Source: Chloroflexota bacterium (lineage in GTDB: Bacteria; Chloroflexota; Anaerolineae; Anaerolineales; Villigracilaceae). From it: a stretch of DNA of 64,000 nt. The stretch lies in the NCBI GenBank assembly GCA_016191845.1, contig JACPVF010000012.1:124001-188000 (forward strand), in the 5' to 3' direction. A model generated the notes under the pieces. That model saw only the letters and a list, made by a program, of their open reading frames with translations, had not been told where the DNA came from and made no database searches. The position numbers were made by a program, and so were the translations under genes. Positions 44,630 through 52,332 of the stretch are shown piece after piece. Position 1 is the stretch's first letter. Every line of letters begins with the position of its first letter.

Positions 44630-45073
44630 ATGAGCAAAATGTCCGACGGCAAAAGTATTCATTTTCACGGGACGACAATTATTGAGGGAGATGTTGTTTA
44701 CCATAAAATTGAAAGCGAGTCTGGTGGCAAGTGGGAACATACAATTTTTTATGTAAATTTTGTTGGGAAAGATGGGAGAACGCCCAAAATATGGGAACAG
44801 CCATATCCAAATATCCGAAGGTCAATTTGGCTGGCAGTTCAACCAGTAGTTATGGAATTTATTAATAAGAAATGTGCCGATGGATGGGAATTACAGAGCA
44901 ATTTGGGCGATTATGACGAGATATTGGATTTCAACACAGGTACAGATATAATACGTTGGGTAGCGGAATTTGTATTAAAAGTTGGGACTACAGGATTAAC
45001 CAACGTCAACGCTTATTGGACTGAAGCTAGAGGAGCAAGACTGCACTTCAGGCGTAAAGTACTATCTGCATAA
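44630..45073 (+). CDS. Unknown protein sharing the N-terminal motif of gene 1 (cassette gene 2)
   Basis: 147 residues. After the motif HFHGTTIIEGDVVYHKIE (compare FQGETFVKGDIVERKE in gene 1), the rest is a soluble alpha/beta sequence with many Trp (WEHTIFYVNFVG, SIWLAVQPVVMEFINKKCADGWELQ, DIIRWVAEFVLKVGTTGL) and no recognised catalytic motif. Pairing with gene 1 through the shared module is plausible. Confidence 0.7.
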   Translation: MSKMSDGKSIHFHGTTIIEGDVVYHKIESESGGKWEHTIFYVNFVGKDGRTPKIWEQPYPNIRRSIWLAVQPVVMEFINKKCADGWELQSNLGDYDEILDFNTGTDIIRWVAEFVLKVGTTGLTNVNAYWTEARGARLHFRRKVLSA

Positions 45074-45088
45074 TGCACAGGAGGCAAA

Positions 45089-45430
45089 ATGTACATCGAA
45101 GAACAGTTTCATTGGAAGGAAGCAATTTGTACAGGTCTGAGCCTAGTGGGCGGGGCAGCATTGGCTATTGGGGGTGTTGTTTATGCCTTACAAGGCACTC
45201 CCGACGAAGCGTTTACAGGAGTCCTTAACGGACTTGGCGGGGTTTTACTATTCATAGTGTCAGTTGCTGCATTCAAAATGACTGACGGATGGAAACATGC
45301 CAACGATTTGCCAACAGGTAAAAAAATTATGGCATACCTGCCAGTTCTTGCTACAGGAATTGCCTTCATAGTTTTACTTGTATTTTTCTATATTGCTAAA
45401 GAGGCATTGAAAGACTCTTTCAAATCATAA
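45089..45430 (+). CDS. Three-helix membrane protein (cassette gene 3)
   Basis: 113 residues with hydrophobic helices at about 14-34, 43-63 and 81-103 and a charged N-terminus. No family recognised. GAGG site upstream, 15 bases after gene 2. It could anchor the complex or act as an effector at the membrane; nothing in the sequence decides this. Confidence 0.7.
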   Translation: MYIEEQFHWKEAICTGLSLVGGAALAIGGVVYALQGTPDEAFTGVLNGLGGVLLFIVSVAAFKMTDGWKHANDLPTGKKIMAYLPVLATGIAFIVLLVFFYIAKEALKDSFKS

Positions 45431-45563
45431 GTTATATCGCCTTTTCCTATACAATAAAGCATAATAGTAGAGTCTGAGGATGTATCCAAAGGTTTAAAGT
45501 AACTTTGTTGTGTAATTTTATTTTCTCAATCCAACCAAAACATTCTTTTCACTGGAGGCAAAA

Positions 45564-46241
45564 ATGTCAGCAACACAAGGTTTGAAGTACACAGTAGATA
45601 TTGTCCTGTGCATAGACTCAACAGGGAGCATGGGAAGTATCATTGGGCGCGTCAAGTCAAGTGCGCTCAAATTCTATGAAGATGTAAGCGAAAAGATGGC
45701 TGAAAAAGATAAAGTCATTGATTCTTTGAGGCTCAAGGTCATCTCTTTTCGCGATTACTTCGTGGACGGCAAAGACGCCATGATTGAGTCTGAGTTTTTT
45801 CTGTTACCAAAGGACAAGGAGGCCTTTACTGCATTTGTGGAAACCATAAGAGCAGATGGTGGTGGCGACGAACCTGAAAATGGATTAGAAGCCCTTGCTC
45901 TTGCTATAAAATCAGAATGGGCCACTACTGGCGACAGACGGCGTCAAATCATCGTCATTTGGACAGACGCTTCTGCACATCCTCTTGAAAAAGATGGTAA
46001 GCCAAGCGGCTACCCCAAAAACATGCCTTCAAATTTCGATGAACTCGCCGACATGTGGGATGGGCAAGGATTTGTAAATCATGCCGCTAAACGGTTAATA
46101 ATTTACGCACCAGACGCATACGCTTGGACAGATATTGCAACCAATTGGGAAATGGCTTTACACTTTCCATCAAAAGGCGGCGAAGGATTAGCCGATATTG
46201 AGTATGGAGAAATTTTAGACCAAATTGTACGTAGCGTGTAA
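45564..46241 (+). CDS. von Willebrand factor A domain protein, TerY-like (cassette gene 4)
   Basis: 225 residues made of one vWA domain. Metal-site motif DIVLCIDSTGSMGSI (DxSxS form), the second ligand region in GGGDEPENGLEAL, and VIWTDASAHP are visible. No signal peptide or membrane helix, so cytoplasmic. In TerY-P systems this protein is joined with a PP2C phosphatase and a kinase, as here. A GGAGG site precedes the start; the 133-base gap before it is AT-rich and may contain a second promoter. Confidence 0.9.
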   Translation: MSATQGLKYTVDIVLCIDSTGSMGSIIGRVKSSALKFYEDVSEKMAEKDKVIDSLRLKVISFRDYFVDGKDAMIESEFFLLPKDKEAFTAFVETIRADGGGDEPENGLEALALAIKSEWATTGDRRRQIIVIWTDASAHPLEKDGKPSGYPKNMPSNFDELADMWDGQGFVNHAAKRLIIYAPDAYAWTDIATNWEMALHFPSKGGEGLADIEYGEILDQIVRSV

Positions 46242-46267
46242 CACGCCTTGAAAGGCGGTGCTTCATT

Positions 46268-47410
46268 ATGTTTAAATTCATCAAATCACTATTCAAGAGA
46301 ATTTCGAGACCTTCTAAAAATATGGACACTTCTCTAAATCTTATTAATTTTCCACGACCGTCTGGCGATGAAAACCATGATGAAGCACCCCCTATTTACC
46401 AATTTAGTATATGTGTTGGTAAAGACCCGAAAGAAAACGAAGACGCCGAACCTGTTCTATTGCATCAAGATAAGAAGGGGCTATTAAGTGTTTTTGATGG
46501 GATGGGCGGGGCTGGTAGCACTATATACAAGACCAAGAATGGCGAATCACACACAGGGGCTTACTTTGCATCTCGTATTGTAAGATATGTAATAGACCGC
46601 CATTTTGACTATTTTGACAAAAGCAGAGCATTTGTAATGAACATAGATACTTTGCGAGAATTGAAAGATGATTTGGTAGGGCATTTACAAAAAAACCTTT
46701 CGGCGTTTGAAAAAAATCCATCCCGACTAAAAAGCAGTTTAAGCAGAAAACTTCCAACAACTTTGGCAAGCATTTATTTTTCAGCGGACAAAGATTGCAA
46801 GGTAGATGTGGTTTGGGCTGGCGATTCGCGAGCCTATATGTTAGACGCAGACGGATTGCAACAAATTTCACGCGATGACATTAAATCGTCATCTGGTGAA
46901 TACTCTGACATGACTCAAGACGCGCCCCTATCTAACTGCATTAGCGCAGATATTGATTTTGATTTAAGGCATTTTTCATTTAGAACAAAGTTGCCCGTCA
47001 TTTTATTTGTTGCGACAGATGGTTGCTATGGGTATGTGAACACTCCAGCGCATTTTGAACATTTATTGATTAACACACTACTTAAAAGCAAAGATGACCA
47101 AGAATGGGGCGAGAATATTTCAGCAGTTTTAGAGCCTATTTCTGGTGATGATTTTTCAATGTCTTTAATTTGCTTGGGCTGGGATAAGTTTGCGAGTATA
47201 AAAAGTGCGTTTGAAAACAGATTGAAAGAAGTTCAAGAAATAATTTCCCCCGTTGATGCAGTAATAAATAAAATAAATGCTTTAGATGTAAAAATAGAAG
47301 CCTATAAGCAAGAGAAAGAAAACTGTATCATTGAAAAGAAAGAAGTCTATTCCCAATTTTGGGATTCGTACAAAGCAACCTACGAAAAACGGATAAGGGA
47401 GAGTGAATAA
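46268..47410 (+). CDS. PP2C-family Ser/Thr phosphatase (cassette gene 5)
   Basis: 380 residues. PP2C motifs in order: KENEDAEPV, LLSVFDGMGGAGS, SLSRKLPTTLASIYF, DVVWAGDSRAYMLD, LFVATDGCYGYV and GDDFSMSLICLGW. The metal-binding Asp residues of FDGMGG, ATDG and GDD are kept. An N-terminal 40 residues and a C-terminal coiled coil (about 310-380, Glu/Lys-rich) are added to the catalytic domain. It should reverse the action of the kinase encoded next. Confidence 0.92.
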   Translation: MFKFIKSLFKRISRPSKNMDTSLNLINFPRPSGDENHDEAPPIYQFSICVGKDPKENEDAEPVLLHQDKKGLLSVFDGMGGAGSTIYKTKNGESHTGAYFASRIVRYVIDRHFDYFDKSRAFVMNIDTLRELKDDLVGHLQKNLSAFEKNPSRLKSSLSRKLPTTLASIYFSADKDCKVDVVWAGDSRAYMLDADGLQQISRDDIKSSSGEYSDMTQDAPLSNCISADIDFDLRHFSFRTKLPVILFVATDGCYGYVNTPAHFEHLLINTLLKSKDDQEWGENISAVLEPISGDDFSMSLICLGWDKFASIKSAFENRLKEVQEIISPVDAVINKINALDVKIEAYKQEKENCIIEKKEVYSQFWDSYKATYEKRIRESE

Positions 47411-47412
47411 TT

Positions 47413-48498
47413 ATGTTAGAAGTGGGCGAAGCCGTTAAAGGCTATAAAGTTATCCAAGAATTCACTACCATTGGCGGCGGTCTCAGTCGTTGGACTTTTG
47501 CGGAAAAAGACGGAAAAGTTTTTTTTCTGAAAGAATTTCTTGCCCCAAAATATCCTAAAGACGATTCCCCTGGAAGTGAAAAAGTAAAAGCGCAACGCCG
47601 CAAGCGTTGTGAAAGATTCGAGCATCATCATAAAGCACTGAAAAGGGCTATTGACTCAAGCACTAGTGCAGGTGGAAACCTTGTGGCAACTATTGACTTT
47701 TTCAGGCATGGTACAACCTACTACAAAGTTACTGAAAAAGTGGACATCTCAACTATCAAGTTAGATGACATTTCTAAACTGCCTATTGAACGACGCATCT
47801 TGGTCTTGAAAACTGTCGCTCATAGCCTGATGGTTTTACATCAACTTAATATTGTGCATGGAGACCTTAAACCAGACAACATTTTGATTAAACAAACAAA
47901 AACTGGCGATTATGTAGCCAAGTTAATAGACTTTGACAATAGTTATTTTGCCGCCGCCCCGCCTGAAATATCAGATGAAAGTGACATTGTTGGCGACCCT
48001 GTGTATTATTCCCCTGAATTGGGAAAATATATAAAAAGGGATTCCTCTATATCGCCAAATGACTTAAGTACAAGTTCAGATATATTTACGTTAGGTGTTA
48101 TTTACAGCCAGTATCTAACAGGAAAGTTACCCAATTTTAATTCCAAATGTCGTTACGTTTGGGAATCGGCTAATATTGGCAATCAACCATCTTTGAATGG
48201 GGCAAAGTTACCAGAGACATTGAAAAAATTAGTCAATAATATGTTAGACATTGATTCAAAAAATCGCCCTCCAATTAGAACGGTGTTTCAAACGCTGAAA
48301 AATTGGGACAAAATTGAAAAGATTGAAATAAGTCCTGCTAAACCCGAAGTATCTACGGGTAGCCGATTGCGTGGGAAAGGATTAAGCCCCACATCAACAG
48401 GAGAAGTTAGTTTACCTTCGACAGCAATCCCTATTCCGCCTGAAAAACCGATTGTAACATCAAGGTTAAAAGGAAAAATGGTTGAGAAGAAGAAATGA
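47413..48498 (+). CDS. Ser/Thr protein kinase of the TerY-P triad (cassette gene 6)
   Basis: 361 residues. N-lobe: GGGLSRWTFAEKDGKVFFLKEFLAPKYP with Lys40 as the likely ATP-contacting Lys. Catalytic loop IVHGDLKPDNILI with Asp151 and Asn156; the metal-binding motif is DFD (173-175) instead of DFG. SPEL corresponds to the APE region. The last 55 residues are Pro/Ser/Thr-rich and contain SRLRGKG and SRLKGKM, a repeated short motif that could be a phospho-target or binding site. Two bases after the phosphatase and overlapping the next gene by ATGA. Confidence 0.92.
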   Translation: MLEVGEAVKGYKVIQEFTTIGGGLSRWTFAEKDGKVFFLKEFLAPKYPKDDSPGSEKVKAQRRKRCERFEHHHKALKRAIDSSTSAGGNLVATIDFFRHGTTYYKVTEKVDISTIKLDDISKLPIERRILVLKTVAHSLMVLHQLNIVHGDLKPDNILIKQTKTGDYVAKLIDFDNSYFAAAPPEISDESDIVGDPVYYSPELGKYIKRDSSISPNDLSTSSDIFTLGVIYSQYLTGKLPNFNSKCRYVWESANIGNQPSLNGAKLPETLKKLVNNMLDIDSKNRPPIRTVFQTLKNWDKIEKIEISPAKPEVSTGSRLRGKGLSPTSTGEVSLPSTAIPIPPEKPIVTSRLKGKMVEKKK

Positions 48499-48752
48499 GT
48501 TGGATATGTTCACGGTGCGAAACGGTGAATGCTGACACATTTGATGTTTGTGAAGTATGCGACACTAATAAATCGCCCAAAGATACTTTGCCCTTCGGGT
48601 CTATCACAACAAGTAGTATTAGTAAATTCAATAACAGGTTAACCAATTATTGGATAATTGGTTTTGTTGTGTTACTGGCTTGTATGTGTTTTGTTTTTAC
48701 AGCACTTGCAATTGTTAGCATATCAATTTTAATTCAAAATATTCGATTTTAG
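48495..48752 (+). CDS. RanBP2-type zinc-finger membrane protein, short (cassette gene 7)
   Basis: 85 residues. N-terminal finger SWICSRCETVNADTFDVCEVCDTNK with C5, C8, C19 and C22, then a linker and one membrane helix (about 51-77). It overlaps the kinase gene by ATGA. The finger is nearly identical to that of gene 8. It may recruit a soluble partner to the membrane. Fingers of this type bind RNA or ubiquitin in eukaryotes; in bacteria the ligand is not known to me. Confidence 0.8.
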   Translation: MSWICSRCETVNADTFDVCEVCDTNKSPKDTLPFGSITTSSISKFNNRLTNYWIIGFVVLLACMCFVFTALAIVSISILIQNIRF

Positions 48753-48888
48753 GCAAAACGGAAATGGTTTGACGATAAAAGAGTTAAGGATAGTTTTTTA
48801 CTTAATAAATCAGGCAAACCCGTTACATTTTCATAAAGCAAATCAAAATTTGAGACAGATTGAAAGTTAGCCTTTCGGAGAAGAGTAA

Positions 48889-49668
48889 ATGAGTTGGTCT
48901 TGTTCGCGATGTGAAACGATTAATCCCGATACGGTTGATATATGTGAAGTCTGTGACACGAAAAAAATTCACGACATAACGTCTATTAGCCACAAAAAAG
49001 AAGAACACCCTATCCCAACTGTCATTAGTGCACCAGCACCTACTCCGAAATCTTCCAATTTGGCATGGATACTCACCATCATTTTTGGTGCCGCATCATT
49101 TATTCTGTTTGCAATGTATTCCAGTCAGGATCAGGAATTGCAATCTATTCGCCGTCAATTGAATGACGCAAAGGAGCAGTTAAATTCTCAAGTAGATGTA
49201 GATTCAACAGTAGCCTCGGCAGTGGCTTCAGCAGAAGCGAATTTACGGGCAACTATTTTGGATCAAAATTATTACAGAGTTACGTTGACAGATTTTTACA
49301 ATGTAAAGACTTATCCAATTAAAAATATAAATGGCGATCAAATTGGCGAGTTGTACGTTTCTTATGGTTGGGCGTTTATGGAAAATGACAAGCCTGTTGA
49401 TATGAAAAGCCTGGTAACAACTCGTGTCATCTTTAATATTTATAATGAAAGTACAAATGGCTACTATGGTTTTTCTACAAGCATGCAAGATAAGTATGAT
49501 ACCGAAGAACGCCACATTCCTACTATTGGTAGCACATATTATGCTGAAACATCCAATTACAAAATGGCTATTCGAGTTATAGATTATAAAAAAGATCAGG
49601 AAACATCTGGATGGGATGAGCCAGCCTTTGGAACTCTAACTTTGGATATAGTAATATCGAATAAGTGA
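48889..49668 (+). CDS. RanBP2-type zinc-finger membrane protein with external domain (cassette gene 8)
   Basis: 259 residues. Cytoplasmic finger SWSCSRCETINPDTVDICEVCDTKK (C5, C8, C19, C22), Pro-rich linker, one membrane helix (about 58-78), coiled coil (about 80-122) and an external beta-rich domain (about 128-259). The layout suggests a transmembrane sensor or receptor that links an outside signal to the cytoplasmic kinase/phosphatase/vWA set. A frame shift away, 48753-48888 is a short non-coding gap. Confidence 0.8.
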   Translation: MSWSCSRCETINPDTVDICEVCDTKKIHDITSISHKKEEHPIPTVISAPAPTPKSSNLAWILTIIFGAASFILFAMYSSQDQELQSIRRQLNDAKEQLNSQVDVDSTVASAVASAEANLRATILDQNYYRVTLTDFYNVKTYPIKNINGDQIGELYVSYGWAFMENDKPVDMKSLVTTRVIFNIYNESTNGYYGFSTSMQDKYDTEERHIPTIGSTYYAETSNYKMAIRVIDYKKDQETSGWDEPAFGTLTLDIVISNK

Positions 49669-49808
49669 GTCTTAAATTTAAAAGGAAGCGCGAGAGACTA
49701 CCATATTTAGTAGCATATTTGATCGTTGATGAATGGAGGAAGATTATTTGGATAGCTCGTTCTCGTTGCGTCCTGCCCAACGATAAGCCAAAAAGTGGTC
49801 ACCGTTTT

Positions 49809-50471
49809 TCATTCCTCTTTCCAACCCGCATACACTGCAAAACGGAACCACTGGAAGAACGAGTCCGCGCGCTGGAAGCCTGCGTCCGTCAGCCAGCCGA
49901 GTTGGTCGGCCAGCGGAGCGCATCGGTCGAACGCCATGCGTTCCTGCGCCGCGCGGATCTCGTCCGCGGAACTGCCCAGGGCGCGGGCGCCGTTCAGGTG
50001 CATGTCATTGTAGAGTCTCTCGTGCCAGGGCGTCGGCCCGAGGATCTGCTCCGCGTTGACGAAGAGTCCGCCGGGAGCGAGGACGGCATGGATGCGCGTG
50101 AACAGGTCGCGCTTGTCTGCATGGCTGAGGTGATGGATGGCCAATGCCGAGATCACTGCATCGAACGGACCCGCGGGCAACGGGTCCGTGAATTTTTGGA
50201 TGTGCAGGGTGGGCTGGAATTCCGCCAGCCGCACCTCGGCTTGGGCCAGCATCTCAGGCGATTCGTCCAGCAGGTGGAGCGAACGCGGCTGAACCCTCCG
50301 CGCGACAAACTCGCTCAGGATGCCCGTGCCTGCACCCAGGTCGAGCAGGGCGGGGGCGGTTTTAACGGTAGCCGCTGCCAGCTCCACGGCGATGGTGTAG
50401 AAGGGCTCGAAGCACGGGATCAGCCGTCGGCGCGATTGATCGTATTCGGCGGCATTCCAGATTTGGCTCAT
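49809..50471 (-). CDS. SAM-dependent class I methyltransferase
   Basis: 220 residues. Motif I LLDLGAGTGILSEFV, acidic residue of motif II in LHLLDESPEMLAQA, and motif IV AVISALAIHHLSHADKRDLF; post-I and C-terminal parts match Methyltransf_25-like proteins. Substrate unknown. First GC-rich gene right of the cassette. Confidence 0.88.
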   Translation of the reverse strand: MSQIWNAAEYDQSRRRLIPCFEPFYTIAVELAAATVKTAPALLDLGAGTGILSEFVARRVQPRSLHLLDESPEMLAQAEVRLAEFQPTLHIQKFTDPLPAGPFDAVISALAIHHLSHADKRDLFTRIHAVLAPGGLFVNAEQILGPTPWHERLYNDMHLNGARALGSSADEIRAAQERMAFDRCAPLADQLGWLTDAGFQRADSFFQWFRFAVYAGWKEE

Positions 50472-50553
50472 GGGTGGGGTTTATCCATTTTTCGCGTTGA
50501 GCGGAGTGAGCCGCCAGGCGAACGAAGTCGAAACGTGATCACCAAGGTTGCTT

Positions 50554-51426
50554 TCATACTGGTTTCGAGAACCAAAACGTCTCGGAGACCAATTCGAATC
50601 CCAGGCGTTCGGCCAGCCGTTGCATGGCCAGGTTTTGGCTGCTCGTGCCGAGTTGTGCAATCTTCGCGCCGCGCGCCTGCAAGGCGTTGAGGCCCGCCGT
50701 GACGATTGCTGCTCCCAATCCGCGCCCCTTGTAGCCCTCGCGTACGCCGATGGGGTCGGTGAAGCCGACCTCGGGCTGCCCCTCTTCGAAGCCGCAGATG
50801 CAGAAGGCGGCCAGTTCGCCGCTGGGAGCCACGGCCACCAGGTCCAGTTCGGGGACGTATTGCGGCGCGCGCATCATCGCCAGTCGATATTCGACGGTCA
50901 TGTGGTCGGTGCCGAAAGCGGAGCGGTGCAGGGCGACCAGGTCCTCGACCTCTTCCTCGCCGCGGACGGGGCGCAGGCTGAACCCCGCAGGCAGCGGATG
51001 CTCCGCGATGGGCAGGTCCAGCGGGCGGCGATAGCCCAGCGAGCGGACCTCCTCGCGCTGGAATCCATGCCGTTCGAGGAAGGCCAGGCGGACGGAGTTC
51101 CCCGCCTGACAGGGGGCGTCCAAAGTGCTGGTCTCGCCTGCCTCGGCGTTGCGCGCGCGGACGAGAGCCAGCCCCCAGTCCACGATCTCGGCTTCGAGCG
51201 CGGGCGTGGCATGGGCGGGGTCGCAGACGAAATTCAGGTTGCTGAAATCGTCGACGAAGGCAAAGGCGATGGGGGTCTCGTCCGCCTGCCAGATACGGGT
51301 GGCGGCGCGGACCTGTTCGATCTGGATCTTCTCCTCGAAGTCCACCACGGTCTTGCCGTCGGGATGGCGAAGCAGGTCGCGCAGGGTTTGAACGTCAGCG
51401 TCGGATTGCAGAAGATGGCTTTTCAT
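50554..51426 (-). CDS. GNAT-family N-acetyltransferase, two-domain
   Basis: 290 residues with two GNAT-like halves. The C-terminal half has the acetyl-CoA loop VREGYKGRGLGAAIVTAGLNAL (Q/RxxGxG/A form) and LGTSSQNLAMQRLAERLGFE. The N-terminal half (EKIQIEQVRAATRIWQADETPIAFAFV) is a degenerate copy. The ATG at 51426 is preferred over upstream codons in the same frame. A consensus promoter lies about 100 bases upstream. Confidence 0.88.
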   Translation of the reverse strand: MKSHLLQSDADVQTLRDLLRHPDGKTVVDFEEKIQIEQVRAATRIWQADETPIAFAFVDDFSNLNFVCDPAHATPALEAEIVDWGLALVRARNAEAGETSTLDAPCQAGNSVRLAFLERHGFQREEVRSLGYRRPLDLPIAEHPLPAGFSLRPVRGEEEVEDLVALHRSAFGTDHMTVEYRLAMMRAPQYVPELDLVAVAPSGELAAFCICGFEEGQPEVGFTDPIGVREGYKGRGLGAAIVTAGLNALQARGAKIAQLGTSSQNLAMQRLAERLGFELVSETFWFSKPV

Positions 51427-51530
51427 CGAAAAATCCTTTGAAACAAAATTGGAAACCAAACAGAGGCCGTGGAAACGGCTGAAAAATCCCCTTCAATTGT
51501 GTGTTTGGAAGATAAAGTGATGTCGGCGTC

Positions 51531-51559
51531 TTTATACCCCTGCCCGTGATGTCTGTCAA
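51531..51559 (-). promoter_or_regulatory. Sigma70-type promoter of the acetyltransferase gene
   Basis: TTGACA (51559-51554), 17-base spacer, TATAAA (51536-51531); leader of about 98 bases containing a small GCCGT/ACGGC hairpin. Confidence 0.85.
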
Positions 51560-51562
51560 TGC

Positions 51563-51594
51563 ACACGGACGGCCCGCCTCCGAGCCGTCCGTGT
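51563..51594 (-). terminator. Hairpin after the Fe-S partner gene
   Basis: 11-bp perfect stem ACACGGACGGC (51563-51573 with 51584-51594), ten bases past the stop at 51604; no T run. Confidence 0.65.
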
Positions 51595-51603
51595 CGATGG
51601 ATG

Positions 51604-52332
51604 CTATTTGACCTTGTCCACCTCGGCCTGTAACTGCGCCTTGACCGTCTCGAATGAGAGTCCCTGGGCGGTGCAGAAATCCTTGACCGTCGTCAACGGA
51701 TTGGGCATGGGTGCGCCCAGGATCTGCTCGATGACGGATTGCGGCACGCCCCAATCGAGTACCTCCTGGAAGGTGGTCTTGCCCTTGACGAGCCGTTCAG
51801 TGGCTTCCGCCTCGGGTGTGGATTCCGTTATGGGCGCAGAGTCCACGGCTGGGGCGGCAGGGTCGGGGACGATGTGCGCGTCCAGGTAGGCCAGCTGCTC
51901 GGGCGTGAGAGTCCTCGTGTGCAGGATGTCCGCCGCGCTTTGAGGCAGGTAGATTTCGGTGCTCAAGTCGAAGGGCAGGCCGTTGTAAAAGGCGACGAAC
52001 AGGCGCACCGACGCGGTCCCGACCTCGAGGGTGCTTTCGGCGTAGATGGTTTCGAGTTCTTTCGTGGCGAAAGCGTCGGGGTCATCGGTTTGAATGTTGA
52101 ACGCCTGGGCCAGGAGGGCGGCGGGGATGCCGAAATTCTTTTCCACGTCGCCGAAGGTGTACGAGCCGCGGATGTCGGCGGGGTTGGCCTGGCCCGCGAA
52201 CTCACCTTCGGTGTAGGTGGCGGCCACCTTGCTGCTTTCGGTCTGCCACCAGCCCAAGGCGGCGCTGAGGGCGATTCCGCCGAACAGCACGACGAACAGG
52301 ATCACGGCCAGGGATTTGGAGTTGAGAGTCAT
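51604..52332 (-). CDS. Membrane-anchored partner of the membrane Fe-S protein
   Basis: 242 residues. One N-terminal helix (about 7-28). The external part contains three similar segments: FGDVEKNFGIPAALLAQAFNI, FQEVLDWGVPQSVIEQILG and KDFCTAQGLSFETVKAQLQAE, a pattern of small helical units in which Gly-[IVL]-[PS] is followed by a hydrophobic helix. Translational coupling (ATGA) to the 4Fe-4S membrane protein suggests a joint complex. No known family can be named with certainty. Confidence 0.75.
   Translation of the reverse strand: MTLNSKSLAVILFVVLFGGIALSAALGWWQTESSKVAATYTEGEFAGQANPADIRGSYTFGDVEKNFGIPAALLAQAFNIQTDDPDAFATKELETIYAESTLEVGTASVRLFVAFYNGLPFDLSTEIYLPQSAADILHTRTLTPEQLAYLDAHIVPDPAAPAVDSAPITESTPEAEATERLVKGKTTFQEVLDWGVPQSVIEQILGAPMPNPLTTVKDFCTAQGLSFETVKAQLQAEVDKVK

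Larger units (their letters stand above)
44114..49668 (+). other. AT-rich accessory cassette with TerY-P-like triad
   Basis: Eight genes on one strand, all visibly AT-rich in coding sequence compared with both sides, where GC-rich codons dominate. The core vWA-PP2C-kinase order matches the TerY-P triad known from comparative genomics of Ter stress systems. No integrase, transposase or tRNA marks the ends; the left edge is the terminator at 43852-43877 and the right edge lies between 49669 and about 49800. Confidence 0.8.

Noticed and set aside
43880-49808. Prophage or integrative element
   Set aside because: No integrase, terminase, structural, recombinase or plasmid genes and no flanking repeats were found; only composition suggests transfer.
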